Of a DNA stretch of 64,000 nucleotides, positions 26,512-35,271 are shown piece by piece. Positions within the stretch are counted from its first letter, which is position 1. Each line of letters opens with the position of its first letter. The stretch spans positions 186,001-250,000 of the forward strand of contig CANMRV010000003.1 in the NCBI GenBank assembly GCA_947500435.1. The letters are read 5' to 3'. Both the position numbers and the translations under genes were made by a program. The DNA comes from an uncultured Flavobacteriaceae bacterium. Lineage in GTDB: Bacteria; Bacteroidota; Bacteroidia; Flavobacteriales; Flavobacteriaceae. Below the pieces are notes generated by a model that was given only the letters and a program-made list of their open reading frames with translations, did not search any database and was not told the origin of the DNA.

Positions 26512-27054
26512 ATGAAAAACCTATTCATCCTCTTCCTTTTAATTCTAGTCAGCTGCAAAAGCGAATCAAAATCAGAAAACGGCATTGACCATACCGTTTC
26601 TGAAATGTGGAATAACTTCACCAAGTCAAACCCCGAATTCAAAAACGAAGAAATGCCAGAAGCTTGGTATTTTCATAATAACAAAGCAGATGCAAATCGG
26701 TTAGCGGAGTTAACTTTAAATGGAAAAAAGACAGCTACTACTACCGGTTTATATAATTGGTATAAAGAAGCTAGCGCTGATTTGACAAAAATCGGAACAA
26801 AACATATTGTAACCGATTTTGATGGAAAAGCAAAAGCCATAATAGAGATTACAAAGGTAGATACTATTCCATTTAATCAGATGTCCAAAGCTTATGCTGA
26901 AATGGATATGGGAACAAATATCGAACCCCTCAAAAAATGGAAAAAAGCACATTGGGATTTTTTTTCAAGCGTAATGGAAGAAAACGGAGAAAAACCGACT
27001 GAAGATATGCTTATCGTTTTGGAAAGTTTTGAAACAGTTTGGACAAAGAAATAA
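26512..27054 (+). CDS. ASCH-domain protein with lipoprotein signal
   Basis: A 180-residue protein. Residues 1-15 (MKNLFILFLLILVSC) form a lipoprotein signal with Cys15. The rest is an ASCH domain: a WYF-N element, LNGKKTATTTGLYNWY (about 69-84) that matches the G-K-K-T-x-T substrate-loop motif, a VDTIPFNQMS strand and a WKKAHWDFFSSVM segment near the C-terminus. ASCH domains usually act in the cytoplasm on nucleosides or RNA, so an exported copy is unusual. The start lies 13 bp after the cassette-like element, and the next gene follows by 1 bp. Confidence 0.82.
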   Translation: MKNLFILFLLILVSCKSESKSENGIDHTVSEMWNNFTKSNPEFKNEEMPEAWYFHNNKADANRLAELTLNGKKTATTTGLYNWYKEASADLTKIGTKHIVTDFDGKAKAIIEITKVDTIPFNQMSKAYAEMDMGTNIEPLKKWKKAHWDFFSSVMEENGEKPTEDMLIVLESFETVWTKK

Positions 27055-27055
27055 A

Positions 27056-28879
27056 ATGCAGAATTATATAAAAGAAGTACTAAAAAATATGCCTGCCGAT
27101 TGGTTAAACCTGACCACACATCGGCTGGATATTTACAATGAAGAATTGGCGAAAACTGAGTTTATAGAACAGTTTGAGAACCTATTTAATTCAGGCAATG
27201 CGGAAACTTCTAAATTTAGCGAATTGCCAACGGCCTATGATTATGTGCGTTTAGGGCATCCGTTGTCTTGTGTGTTGGAATGGGCCATTGCGAAGATGAA
27301 CGATATTAAGGCAGAACAGGTCATTAGTTTTTCATCGAAGACGACTCCGATTTTAGCAATCCTAAGAAAAAACCTTTTAGCAAATGAAAACACTCAAATC
27401 GTGTATTCAGGAGCGCTTCCTGATTTTTTCAATGCGGAAGTAATCAAGGATGTTTATGGGTATAAGTTTGAATTGAAGGAGGTGGAGAATGTTTCAGCTG
27501 TTTTCAAGTTTGATGGTAGTACTGTTTTCATTTCTCAAGAAGATGACCTTTCTAATTTTGATGGCAATTCTGCTGTTGATTTTTTCATCAATGCACATTC
27601 CCAATTGGGAAGTGTTTTACTAGTAAATGGAGTCCATAATGAAACTTACATCTCAGAAATTCAGCATGTAAGAAGAAGGGAAACCATCGCCATGACGCCA
27701 GCGAATTGTTTGGTTGCTTTACAAGAACTAACAGGAGAAGCTTCTTCCAAACCTCAAGAAAGCGCGGGAAACAAGGCAAAAGTAATTGATGCCATTGCAG
27801 CTATTACCGAATCCCCAACAAAGGCATTGGTTGGTTCTAGCGGACTGTCCGTTCAATATGCGATTATGATGGGACTAATTCACGATGCGCAAGAAAATCA
27901 TCCTGGCAAACCTATTCGGTTTCTTGTGCCACCCAATTGTTATGGTGGAACGAATGACCAAGCCAGACGTGTTGCCGCCTGCCTTGAAAATGTAGAAGTA
28001 GTTGATTTGCCTGTAGACGGAGATAACGATATGGTGCAAAGTGTTCATTCCGCTCTAAACAAAATGGCAGCCGAAGACACGGTGCCGTATATCATTGCTG
28101 AAATTCCAACGAATCCAAGAGTTGAGGTTCCAGACTTGATACAATTGGAAGCAGCATTAAGTGCTGTTCGTAAAACCCCATATGGTGAAACCGCTATCGC
28201 ACCTGTCTTTATTCTGGACCAAACCTTTTGTCCGAATTACCATTTTTTAGGAGAAGGCGAAATACTTCGTTCGGTTCGAACGATTTCTTATGCAAGTGGG
28301 TCTAAATTTCCGAGTGGTGGAAAATGTACAGCTGGCTATGTAGTGGGAAATAAAAAGACGGAGAACTTGATGGAAAAAATTGAACTCCATCTCCATATTT
28401 GTGATAACGAGGCTACCGCGCTACAGTATGAAATATTGGCCAAACAAATGCCTTCTATGAACCAACGCATTCAGGATGCATATCAAAATACCCGTGAATT
28501 TGTAAACTTCATACAGGATACTTTGCCAACGGCAAAAATCAATTTTGTATCCGACGAATTGGCTGAGCAAGGTTTTACACCATCGGTTTTTTCTTTAGAC
28601 CTTCCCACAAAAGGGAATACCCCTGAAGAAAAAGAAGCGTATAAAAGGGACTTGAATCACAAATTAATCCATTTGATGATTACCAAGATTCCCAATGAAA
28701 GCAAATACTGCGTAAGCTACGGTCAACTAAAAGGCTGTTACTGGACGATACCCGCAACCTCTACTCAAGGAACAACAAAAGAAGGAGACAAAGATTATAT
28801 TGCCCGTGTTTCACTTTCACCGAATCTAGACCTTGAACGCCATAAGGAAGTGTTTTTGGAGTTTGTTGCAAGCATCTAA
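27056..28879 (+). CDS. long trans-sulfuration-type PLP enzyme (cystathionine gamma-synthase-like)
   Basis: A 607-residue enzyme whose C-terminal two thirds (about 240-607) belong to the Cys/Met metabolism PLP family: IPTNPRVEVPDL (350-361), DQTFCPNYHF (388-397) in place of DNTFATPY, and SGSKFPSGGK with Lys417 as the probable Schiff-base lysine. The first 240 residues are an extension not found in standard 380-residue members such as the gene at 32507. The architecture resembles the long cystathionine gamma-synthases known from fungi. It starts at the ATG 1 bp after the ASCH gene, so the two are likely co-transcribed. The exact thiol or homoserine ester substrate is unclear. Confidence 0.78.
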   Translation: MQNYIKEVLKNMPADWLNLTTHRLDIYNEELAKTEFIEQFENLFNSGNAETSKFSELPTAYDYVRLGHPLSCVLEWAIAKMNDIKAEQVISFSSKTTPILAILRKNLLANENTQIVYSGALPDFFNAEVIKDVYGYKFELKEVENVSAVFKFDGSTVFISQEDDLSNFDGNSAVDFFINAHSQLGSVLLVNGVHNETYISEIQHVRRRETIAMTPANCLVALQELTGEASSKPQESAGNKAKVIDAIAAITESPTKALVGSSGLSVQYAIMMGLIHDAQENHPGKPIRFLVPPNCYGGTNDQARRVAACLENVEVVDLPVDGDNDMVQSVHSALNKMAAEDTVPYIIAEIPTNPRVEVPDLIQLEAALSAVRKTPYGETAIAPVFILDQTFCPNYHFLGEGEILRSVRTISYASGSKFPSGGKCTAGYVVGNKKTENLMEKIELHLHICDNEATALQYEILAKQMPSMNQRIQDAYQNTREFVNFIQDTLPTAKINFVSDELAEQGFTPSVFSLDLPTKGNTPEEKEAYKRDLNHKLIHLMITKIPNESKYCVSYGQLKGCYWTIPATSTQGTTKEGDKDYIARVSLSPNLDLERHKEVFLEFVASI

Positions 28880-28941
28880 ACGAGTACAATAGCGCTAATG
28901 GTATTTTTGTTTCTTTCGGGAATTTAAAATAAATTGAACCT

Positions 28942-29442
28942 ATGGAAATCTCAAAAATCGCAATCGAATGGGCCAAAGCTGAAGTCTTTTCATCCAAATT
29001 CTTCATCTTTTTTGCCCTCTTATTCCTTGTGGGCAGCATAGGGTTTTGGCAACTGGGTAAAACCGAAACGGCAAGAGCCTACATTTGGCCAACACTAATA
29101 GCAGGTATTCTATTATTGGCGGTTGGTGTTGGCATATTAATTGCCAATACCTCAAGAATAACAAGTTTCGCAAGTGATTATGAAAGTGATGCGAATGCTT
29201 TTGTAAAATCAGAAATAGTGCGCACCGAAAAGTCGATGGGAGAATATAAGACTATCGTTTTCAAAGTCATTCCATTCATCATTATAGTCGCTGCGCTGCT
29301 CATTGTTTTGATGGACAAACCACTTTGGCGGGCCATTAGCATCACTACTATTGCTATGATGACGGTAATTTTGCTTGTGGATAGCAATGCCAATACCCGA
29401 ATTGAATCCTATCATGAGCAATTAAAATTAGTGGATAAATAA
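28942..29442 (+). CDS. hypothetical four-helix membrane protein
   Basis: A 166-residue protein I do not recognise. It has hydrophobic segments at about 20-40, 48-70, 106-124 and 128-147. A charged loop of about 35 residues between the second and third (SDYESDANAFVKSEIVRTEKSMGEYK) and a polar tail (ESYHEQLKLVDK) would lie on the same side. No signal peptide or cysteine is present. It lies 62 bp after the PLP enzyme gene and is convergent with the EamA transporter gene. Confidence 0.75.
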   Translation: MEISKIAIEWAKAEVFSSKFFIFFALLFLVGSIGFWQLGKTETARAYIWPTLIAGILLLAVGVGILIANTSRITSFASDYESDANAFVKSEIVRTEKSMGEYKTIVFKVIPFIIIVAALLIVLMDKPLWRAISITTIAMMTVILLVDSNANTRIESYHEQLKLVDK

Positions 29443-29505
29443 GAAGGTGCTGATTTAAATTGAAAAGCCCCAATCCGATACTTGAAAGTATGGTGAAATT
29501 ACCTC

Positions 29506-30396
29506 TTACCGGACCCTTGGCTTCCTACTCGCCAAATAGACTCCCAGTAAAACCAAACAAGCAGCAAAAATCTTTACGGTGGTCAGACTGTCTTGACCGG
29601 TTGCTACAGCGAACAGAATTCCTATGAGTGGTTGCACATAAATAAAAGCACTTACTGTGGATGCCTTCAACTGAGTTAAGGCAAAGATGTTGAAAAGATA
29701 AGTGCAAAAAGTAGTTCCGAGAATCACAAAAGCGATTTTCCATAGTGCTTCGAAAGGGAGGTTTGGCCAGTCGATTGCAATCAATTCCTGATAACCGAAA
29801 GGCAGGCAAATCAGAACCCCTAGAGAAAACAACCATTTCATAAACGTAAACGGATGGTACTTTTCAATAAGTGTTTTTGCGATAATCAAATAGGTCCCAT
29901 AGAAAATGGCGTTAAGTAAAATGTAAAAATTACCCAGGGGAATGTTGGGTGCATCTTGGCGTATTTCGTTACCAAATAAAATAAGTCCGAGTGCGCCCGC
30001 AAGGCCAATCACAATTCCAGTAATTTTTCGGGGAATTATTTTCTCCTTGATTAGAATTGCCGAAAGAATAAGAACGAAGATTGGTGTAATGGTAATTATT
30101 ACGGCGCTATTAATTGGCGTTGACAAAGCCAAGCCCTTTAGAAATACGAGCATATTAATGCCCATTCCGAAAATGGCGCATATTAAAATTCGTCGATAGT
30201 CTTTTTTCTCGATTTTTTCCTTAGGGCCAAAAAAAGAAGCCAGCCAAAACAAAATGGAAGCCCCAATTACGCGGAGCATAACAAGTCCGTAAGGTTGCAC
30301 AAAGTCGGGCATCACCCCTTTTGCAATGGTGTGGGTAAAACCATAAATCGTGGTAGCACCAAGAGCGGCGAGTATGGCTAGTGTGCGTCTGCTCAA
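29506..30396 (-). CDS. DMT-superfamily transporter (EamA)
   Basis: A 296-residue inner membrane exporter-type permease with ten hydrophobic helices arranged as two EamA repeats (about 5-140 and 150-290). The opening LAALGATTIYGFTHTIAKGVMPDF and the repeat signature SAVIITITPIFVLILSAILIKEKI spread over the first half are typical, and the second repeat shows STVSAFIYVQPLIGILFAV. Substrates of the family are metabolites such as amino acids or nucleotide sugars; none can be chosen here. Its start overlaps the end of the ArsC-family gene by 4 bp. Confidence 0.92.
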   Translation of the reverse strand: MSRRTLAILAALGATTIYGFTHTIAKGVMPDFVQPYGLVMLRVIGASILFWLASFFGPKEKIEKKDYRRILICAIFGMGINMLVFLKGLALSTPINSAVIITITPIFVLILSAILIKEKIIPRKITGIVIGLAGALGLILFGNEIRQDAPNIPLGNFYILLNAIFYGTYLIIAKTLIEKYHPFTFMKWLFSLGVLICLPFGYQELIAIDWPNLPFEALWKIAFVILGTTFCTYLFNIFALTQLKASTVSAFIYVQPLIGILFAVATGQDSLTTVKIFAACLVLLGVYLASRKPRVR

Positions 30397-30746
30397 GAAT
30401 GAATGGCTTCTTTGGCCGCTTCGACCACTTTTTTACTATTTCCGACAAAGATTTGACCATCGACAAAAATTACGGGCCGTTTTAAAAAGGTATAATGTTC
30501 CAAAATCAATTTCTTGAAATCTGCTTCAGAAAGCTGTTTTTCATGCCACCCTTGCTGACGAAATAAGCGTGCACGTTTGCTGAATAGTGCTTCATAGCTT
30601 CCGGCTAAGTTTTTCATTTGCTCGACTTGCGCTTCAGTCATAGCTTCAGTTTTAATGTCTTGAAGCTCAAAACCTTCCGGCAATTGTAATTCTTTGATAA
30701 TGCGCTGGCAGGTATCGCAAGTGCTCAAGTGGTATATTTTTTTCAT
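30393..30746 (-). CDS. ArsC/Spx-family thioredoxin-fold protein
   Basis: A 117-residue protein of the arsenate reductase-like family. The N-terminal CDTCQR (Cys10, Cys13) is the redox active-site region, followed by the conserved FLKRPVIFVDGQIFVG near residues 86-101 where ArsC has the R-P-I/V motif. Members include YffB- and Spx-like proteins that are not true arsenate reductases. No ars genes are nearby, so a general thiol-redox role is as likely. It is translationally coupled to the EamA transporter gene. Confidence 0.85.
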   Translation of the reverse strand: MKKIYHLSTCDTCQRIIKELQLPEGFELQDIKTEAMTEAQVEQMKNLAGSYEALFSKRARLFRQQGWHEKQLSEADFKKLILEHYTFLKRPVIFVDGQIFVGNSKKVVEAAKEAIHS

Positions 30747-30790
30747 AATCAGTGTTATAGTTGCATTTCTGGGAGTCCAGAAATCTTTTT

Positions 30791-31132
30791 TTAAGTTTCA
30801 ATATATTCAGAAGTTCCCTTTTCTTCATTTTTGCCTAACCACTCCCAATTGAGCCTCAGTCTAATTTTACTTTTTTCATTTAAACTGACTTTGGCTGTTG
30901 CTTTACCCGCCCTCAACTTGTTTTCATTCGTTAGGCATTGATACAACATATGTAGGGTATCATTTTCTAGTCTAGCAATTATTTTACCGTACTTAATTCC
31001 TCCGCCCTGATAGTCGGCAGTAACCAAGTCTCCTTCTTGTTTGTACTCGAAAATGGTCTTTGTATTTGCGCTTCCATTTTGAGAGTTTTCTACAAGGGTG
31101 AATGTTTTGTTGTCAAAGTTGAATTCATACAC
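30791..31132 (-). CDS. small conserved beta-rich protein
   Basis: A 113-residue soluble protein without signal peptide. It looks like a single beta-sandwich: FNFDNKTFTLVENSQNG, TIFEYKQEGDLVTADYQGGGIKYGKIIARL, and a final strand IRLRLNWEWLGKNEEKGTSEYIE. Homologues in Bacteroidetes are often named N-acetylglutamate synthase, yet no GNAT acetyltransferase motif is visible, so I treat that name as unsupported. It stands between the ArsC-like gene and the divergent DinB-family gene. Confidence 0.72.
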   Translation of the reverse strand: MYEFNFDNKTFTLVENSQNGSANTKTIFEYKQEGDLVTADYQGGGIKYGKIIARLENDTLHMLYQCLTNENKLRAGKATAKVSLNEKSKIRLRLNWEWLGKNEEKGTSEYIET

Positions 31133-31219
31133 TTTAATTCTATTTAAAGTTCCTTACAAAGAAACCCAATTCCCATCAATTGTGCTATTTTTAGCATCCA
31201 CTTAAGAAAACACCAGTCT

Positions 31220-31681
31220 ATGAAAAATGTTCTCGAACAAACACTCCAATTAAGAAAGGGATTTTACAATTTCTTGAAAACCACACCTAGAGAAGAACTG
31301 CTAAAAATTCCAGAGGGATTTAACAACAATATTTTGTGGAACATCGCCCATGTCGCCGCGACGCAACAAAGATTAGTTTACGGACTTAGTGGACTTCAAT
31401 TGGAAATGCCCGAGGCGTTAGTAGCTAAATTTCAAAAAGGCACGATTCCAGACGGAACGACTACTGACGAAGAAATAGAAGAGGTTAAAAAATTACTTTT
31501 TACAACTATTGAGAAGACTATCGAAGACTATGATAACGGCCTTTTCAAAAACTATAAGGAATATACCACAACTCCGGGGGTTGTTTTAAAGAATGTAGAT
31601 GATGCCTTGTCGTTCAACTTCTTTCATGAAGGTTTGCATATGGGAAGCATTTTTGCCTTGCGAAGAGCAGTGAAATTGTAA
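31220..31681 (+). CDS. DinB family protein
   Basis: A 153-residue four-helix-bundle protein of the DinB/YfiT type. The metal-binding histidines expected in this family can be placed at NIAHVAAT (His43), and at FHEGLHMGSIF near the C-terminus (two His). Members include thiol S-transferases and damage-inducible proteins of unknown function. The 7-residue signature GLHMGSI after the last helix is typical of the family. It converges with the DUF3298 gene, leaving 4 bp. Confidence 0.85.
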   Translation: MKNVLEQTLQLRKGFYNFLKTTPREELLKIPEGFNNNILWNIAHVAATQQRLVYGLSGLQLEMPEALVAKFQKGTIPDGTTTDEEIEEVKKLLFTTIEKTIEDYDNGLFKNYKEYTTTPGVVLKNVDDALSFNFFHEGLHMGSIFALRRAVKL

Positions 31682-31685
31682 CTAT

Positions 31686-32429
31686 TTAGGACTTTGGCTT
31701 TTTGGCGAGATATTTCTTGATTTCGGAATGTGGCAAAACCAATTCAATTGCCCCATCGGCATAAGAAGCAACTTCATAAGGGTTATAGAGTAGCTTTATT
31801 CCCTTTTCGGTAAAACCTATGTTTTCAGGAAGGTAAAAAGAATCTTGCTCGAACATAAAACCCGTATGGTTGATTGATTTGTCCTCTGGAATTTTTTCTT
31901 TCCTTCGGAACATCTCCTCGGCAAACTCCCGAAAATCTTCTGTGTTCTTAAACAGTTCATCGTTTTCCAATTCAATACCTTTTTTCTTGTCAAAATTCAA
32001 GAATCGTTTTGAAGTATAGCCGTGGGCGCCACCTGTAAACAAATAGGAATCTAAGATTATCGTAATAAAATTGGCGTCTTCATAGGAAATTGAACCTTTG
32101 ATTTTTGCTTCCCAATTGGTTGGTTCATCATCATATTGTTCTTGTAATTCCAAATACCCATTTTTGAACGATTTTAAGGCATCCTCCATAGAAATTACTT
32201 CCAGTTCATCATCAAATGAAAGCAGAGAAATCAGTTCTTCTTCTAAAGCAGTATTGATGGTTTTTGAAATTTTCACTTGTCCCAATGCTTTCGGAATCGT
32301 AATAGAAACCTCTGGGCATTCCGTGCAAGTTTTGCTCTTAAAAGTATGCGGTTCAAAGGTGAGTTTAGACTCGTTCTGACAACCAACGAGCAGAAGAAAT
32401 ACCAGAAAATATTGTAGTATAGATTTCAT
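31686..32429 (-). CDS. DUF4163/DUF3298 lipoprotein
   Basis: A 247-residue exported protein. Starting at 32429 gives a lipoprotein signal (MKSILQYFLVFLLLVGC, Cys17); the in-frame ATG at 32471 falls inside the promoter element and is rejected. Residues 20-140 resemble DUF4163 and the C-terminal part, with FLNFDKKKGIELENDELF and LYNPYEVASYADGAIELVLPHSEI, is the DUF3298 module found in PdaC and RsiV. Such proteins bind peptidoglycan or lysozyme in the envelope. It is convergent with the DinB gene. Confidence 0.85.
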   Translation of the reverse strand: MKSILQYFLVFLLLVGCQNESKLTFEPHTFKSKTCTECPEVSITIPKALGQVKISKTINTALEEELISLLSFDDELEVISMEDALKSFKNGYLELQEQYDDEPTNWEAKIKGSISYEDANFITIILDSYLFTGGAHGYTSKRFLNFDKKKGIELENDELFKNTEDFREFAEEMFRRKEKIPEDKSINHTGFMFEQDSFYLPENIGFTEKGIKLLYNPYEVASYADGAIELVLPHSEIKKYLAKKPKS

Positions 32430-32468
32430 TTGAGGTGTCGTAAAAAAAGGGGCATGATTGTATGCTTC

Positions 32469-32476
32469 CAAAGATA
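32469..32476 (-). promoter_or_regulatory. -7 promoter element of the DUF3298 lipoprotein gene
   Basis: TATCTTTG on the minus strand, an exact TAnnTTTG match 39 bp ahead of the chosen start at 32429. Confidence 0.5.
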
Positions 32477-32506
32477 ACGATACATTTATGGGTATAATTA
32501 CATCTC

Positions 32507-33661
32507 ATGAGCGAAAAAAAGTTAAAATTCAATAGCAAGACGATTCATGGAGGTCAAAAACCTGATGCTGCATATGGCGCGGTGATGCCTCCTATTTATC
32601 AAACGTCAACTTATGTGCAAACTACGCCCGGAGGTCATAAGGGCTATGCGTATTCCCGAAGTGCAAATCCAACCAGAACAGCCCTAGAAAAAGCCTTAGC
32701 AAGTATAGAAAACGGAAATTACGGATTGGCATTTGCCAGTGGCATGGCAGCTATTGATGCTGTGATAAAATTATTGAATCCGGGAGATGAGGTCTTGTCA
32801 ACCAAGGATTTATACGGTGGAAGCTACCGTTTGTTTAAACAAGTTTTTGAGCGGTTCGGAATTACGTTTCGGTTTATCGGAATGCAAAATGCCGATAGTA
32901 TCGAATCGCATATTACGGCTAAGACAAAATTGATTTGGGTAGAGACACCAACCAACCCCATGATGAATGTTTTAGATATCAAAGCAATTTCTCAATTGGC
33001 AAAAAAGCATAGTGTTTTACTGGCCGTAGATAATACATTCGCAACACCCTATTTGCAATTGCCTTTAGATTTAGGGGCTCACATTGTTATGCATTCCGCA
33101 ACAAAATACTTAGGAGGTCATAGTGATGTTGTCGTTGGAGCTTTGGTGGTAAATGATAAAGATTTAGCAGATAAACTTTATTTTATTCAAAATGCTGGCG
33201 GAGCTGTTTGTGGACCGATGGATAGTTTTTTAACGCTTCGCGGAATTAAAACGCTTCATGTTAGAATGCAACGTCATTGTGAAAACGGAAAAGCGATTGC
33301 AGAATATTTAGTGAAGCATCCAAAAATTGAAAAAGTGTATTGGCCAGGTTTTGAAGATCATCCGAATCATGATATTGCCAAGAGTCAAATGAAAGACTTT
33401 GGGGGAATGATTTCTTTCATTCCAAAGGGAAGTAGTTATGAAGATGCCATTAAAATTGTAGAAAAACTTCAGATTTTCACCTTGGCAGAATCGCTCGGAG
33501 GGGTTGAAAGTTTAGCCGGGCATCCTGCGAGCATGACCCATGGAAGCATTCCAAAGGAAGAAAGAGAGAGAAGTGGTGTAGTTGATGCTTTGATTCGTCT
33601 AAGTGTAGGCATAGAAGACGAAGCGGATTTGATTGCTGATTTGGAACAAGCTATGAGATAA
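32507..33661 (+). CDS. trans-sulfuration PLP enzyme (cystathionine gamma-synthase / gamma-lyase type)
   Basis: A 384-residue cytoplasmic enzyme of the Cys/Met metabolism family. The PLP-binding Lys200 lies in MHSATKYLGGHSD, with ETPTNP (146-151), VDNTFATPY (174-182) and the C-terminal SLGGVESLAGHPASMTH in place. Closest functional classes are cystathionine gamma-synthase, gamma-lyase and beta-lyase, which cannot be told apart with confidence by eye; the SLGGVESL-x-x-HP motif is common to the first two. It stands as a single gene with its own short upstream region. The window's second PLP enzyme at 27056 shares the family but is much longer. Confidence 0.92.
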   Translation: MSEKKLKFNSKTIHGGQKPDAAYGAVMPPIYQTSTYVQTTPGGHKGYAYSRSANPTRTALEKALASIENGNYGLAFASGMAAIDAVIKLLNPGDEVLSTKDLYGGSYRLFKQVFERFGITFRFIGMQNADSIESHITAKTKLIWVETPTNPMMNVLDIKAISQLAKKHSVLLAVDNTFATPYLQLPLDLGAHIVMHSATKYLGGHSDVVVGALVVNDKDLADKLYFIQNAGGAVCGPMDSFLTLRGIKTLHVRMQRHCENGKAIAEYLVKHPKIEKVYWPGFEDHPNHDIAKSQMKDFGGMISFIPKGSSYEDAIKIVEKLQIFTLAESLGGVESLAGHPASMTHGSIPKEERERSGVVDALIRLSVGIEDEADLIADLEQAMR

Positions 33662-33710
33662 AAATTTATCAAATTTTTAAAATAATATGGTTTAAATTAT
33701 AATAATAGCA

Positions 33711-33718
33711 TAATTTTG
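33711..33718 (+). promoter_or_regulatory. -7 promoter element of gdhA
   Basis: TAATTTTG matches TAnnTTTG and lies 48 bp upstream of the ATG at 33767. A possible TTG start at 33716 would be inside it. Confidence 0.5.
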
Positions 33719-33766
33719 CCGCTATATTCTAAATTCAATAAAAAACAACGTATTACCAAAGAATTT

Positions 33767-35122
33767 ATGGACGCAAAAATGCAAAAAAAAATTGATGGAT
33801 TTATGGATGAGGTCAGAACTAGAAATGGCCACGAACCAGAATTCATTCAAGCTGTACAGGAAGTAGCGGAAACCGTTATCCCGTACATTGCCCGAAAGAA
33901 AATATACAGTGGTAAAAACATTTTACTTCGTATGGTCGAGCCAGAAAGATTGATTTCTTTTAGAGTATCATGGGTTGACGATAAAGGAGAAATACATGTG
34001 AACCGCGGATACAGAATTCAAATGAATTCTGCCATTGGACCTTATAAAGGAGGTTTACGTTTTCACCCTTCAGTAAATGCAAGTATTTTGAAATTCTTGG
34101 CTTTTGAACAAGTTTTCAAAAACAGTTTGACCACACTACCAATGGGTGGTGGAAAAGGAGGTTCAGATTTTGATCCAAAAGGGAAGTCGGATGATGAAGT
34201 AATGCGTTTTTGCCATGCTTTTATGTCTGAATTAAACCGTCATATTGGTCCGAATACAGATGTCCCTGCGGGAGATATCGGCGTAGGTGCCAGAGAAATC
34301 GGTTTCCTTTTCGGGATGTACAAGAAAATCAGAAACGAATTCACAGGGGTACTAACTGGAAAAGGTCGCTCATGGGGCGGTTCTTTAATTCGTCCAGAAG
34401 CTACAGGTTATGGCACGGTGTATTTTGCTCAAAGTATGTTGCAAACCAGAGACATGAGTTTCGAAGGAAAGAATGTAGTGATTTCCGGTTCAGGTAATGT
34501 AGCGCAATTTGCTGCTGAAAAAGCCTTGCAATTGGGAGCCAAAGTGTTGACTCTTTCAGATTCTCAAGGTTATGTCGTCGACAGTGAAGGTATCGATGCA
34601 AAGAAACTAGCCTACGTGATGGACTTAAAGAACAACAAAAGAGGTCGTATTTCTGAATACGCCAAGAAATATAAGTCTGCCAAATTCGTAAAAGGAAAAA
34701 CACCTTGGGGAGTAAAATGTGATATCGCATTACCCTGTGCTACCCAGAATGAATTAAGCGGTGCTGATGCAAAAAAACTTTTAAAAAGTAAATGCATCTG
34801 TGTGGCCGAAGGCGCAAACATGCCTTCAACACCTGAAGCGATTCATGAGTTTGAAAAAGCGAAAATTCTTTTCGCTCCAGGTAAAGCATCCAATGCAGGT
34901 GGTGTTGCAACCTCTGGTTTAGAAATGTCTCAAAACTCACTCCGTATCAGCTGGACACGCGAAGAAGTTGACCAGAAATTGAAAGATATTATGGAAGACA
35001 TTCACGATTCTTGTATCGAATTCGGAAAAGAGAAAGATGGCTATTGTAACTATGTCAAAGGAGCGAATATTGCCGGCTTTGTAAAAGTTGCTGATGCGAT
35101 GTTAGCACAGGGGGTAATTTAA
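33767..35122 (+). CDS. gdhA: NADP-specific glutamate dehydrogenase
   Basis: A 451-residue hexameric enzyme that makes glutamate from 2-oxoglutarate and ammonium. The start at 33767 (MDAKMQKKIDGFMDE) gives the usual length; the TTG at 33716 lies in the promoter. Substrate-site motifs are intact: GPYKGGLRFHPSVN with the catalytic Lys region, PMGGGKGGSDFDPKGKSD, and the nucleotide-binding VVISGSGNVAQFAAEKA. The C-terminal SNAGGVATSGLEMSQNS is standard for the small hexameric type. It is followed by a strong terminator and belongs to no operon. Confidence 0.96.
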   Translation: MDAKMQKKIDGFMDEVRTRNGHEPEFIQAVQEVAETVIPYIARKKIYSGKNILLRMVEPERLISFRVSWVDDKGEIHVNRGYRIQMNSAIGPYKGGLRFHPSVNASILKFLAFEQVFKNSLTTLPMGGGKGGSDFDPKGKSDDEVMRFCHAFMSELNRHIGPNTDVPAGDIGVGAREIGFLFGMYKKIRNEFTGVLTGKGRSWGGSLIRPEATGYGTVYFAQSMLQTRDMSFEGKNVVISGSGNVAQFAAEKALQLGAKVLTLSDSQGYVVDSEGIDAKKLAYVMDLKNNKRGRISEYAKKYKSAKFVKGKTPWGVKCDIALPCATQNELSGADAKKLLKSKCICVAEGANMPSTPEAIHEFEKAKILFAPGKASNAGGVATSGLEMSQNSLRISWTREEVDQKLKDIMEDIHDSCIEFGKEKDGYCNYVKGANIAGFVKVADAMLAQGVI

Positions 35123-35156
35123 GATTCGAAGTAAAAAATACAAAATACGAAGTACT

Positions 35157-35200
35157 AAAGTGCGAAGGTTTCTCTTGAAACACTTCGCACTTTTTTATTT
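35157..35200 (+). terminator. terminator after gdhA within a nested inverted repeat
   Basis: AAAGTGCGAAG (35157-35167) pairs with CTTCGCACTTT (35183-35193), and GTTTC/GAAAC adds five more pairs around a TCTT loop, followed by a T-rich run. An outer 13-of-14 match (35146-35159 with 35219-35232) surrounds it. Confidence 0.75.
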
Positions 35201-35243
35201 TAAACCTTGTAATTCGTATTTAGCACTTCGTACTTTTTCAACC

Positions 35244-35251
35244 TATCTTTG
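35244..35251 (+). promoter_or_regulatory. -7 promoter element of recO
   Basis: TATCTTTG matches TAnnTTTG and ends 20 bp before the recO start codon. Confidence 0.5.
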
Positions 35252-35271
35252 CCACAAATCCAACCGCTTAA

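Noticed and set aside
30791..31132. N-acetylglutamate synthase
   Set aside because: Relatives carry the name, but no acetyl-CoA-binding GNAT motif is visible and the protein is too short.
33716..33766. N-terminal extension of glutamate dehydrogenase from a TTG start
   Set aside because: The TTG lies inside the TAATTTTG promoter element; the ATG at 33767 gives the usual length.
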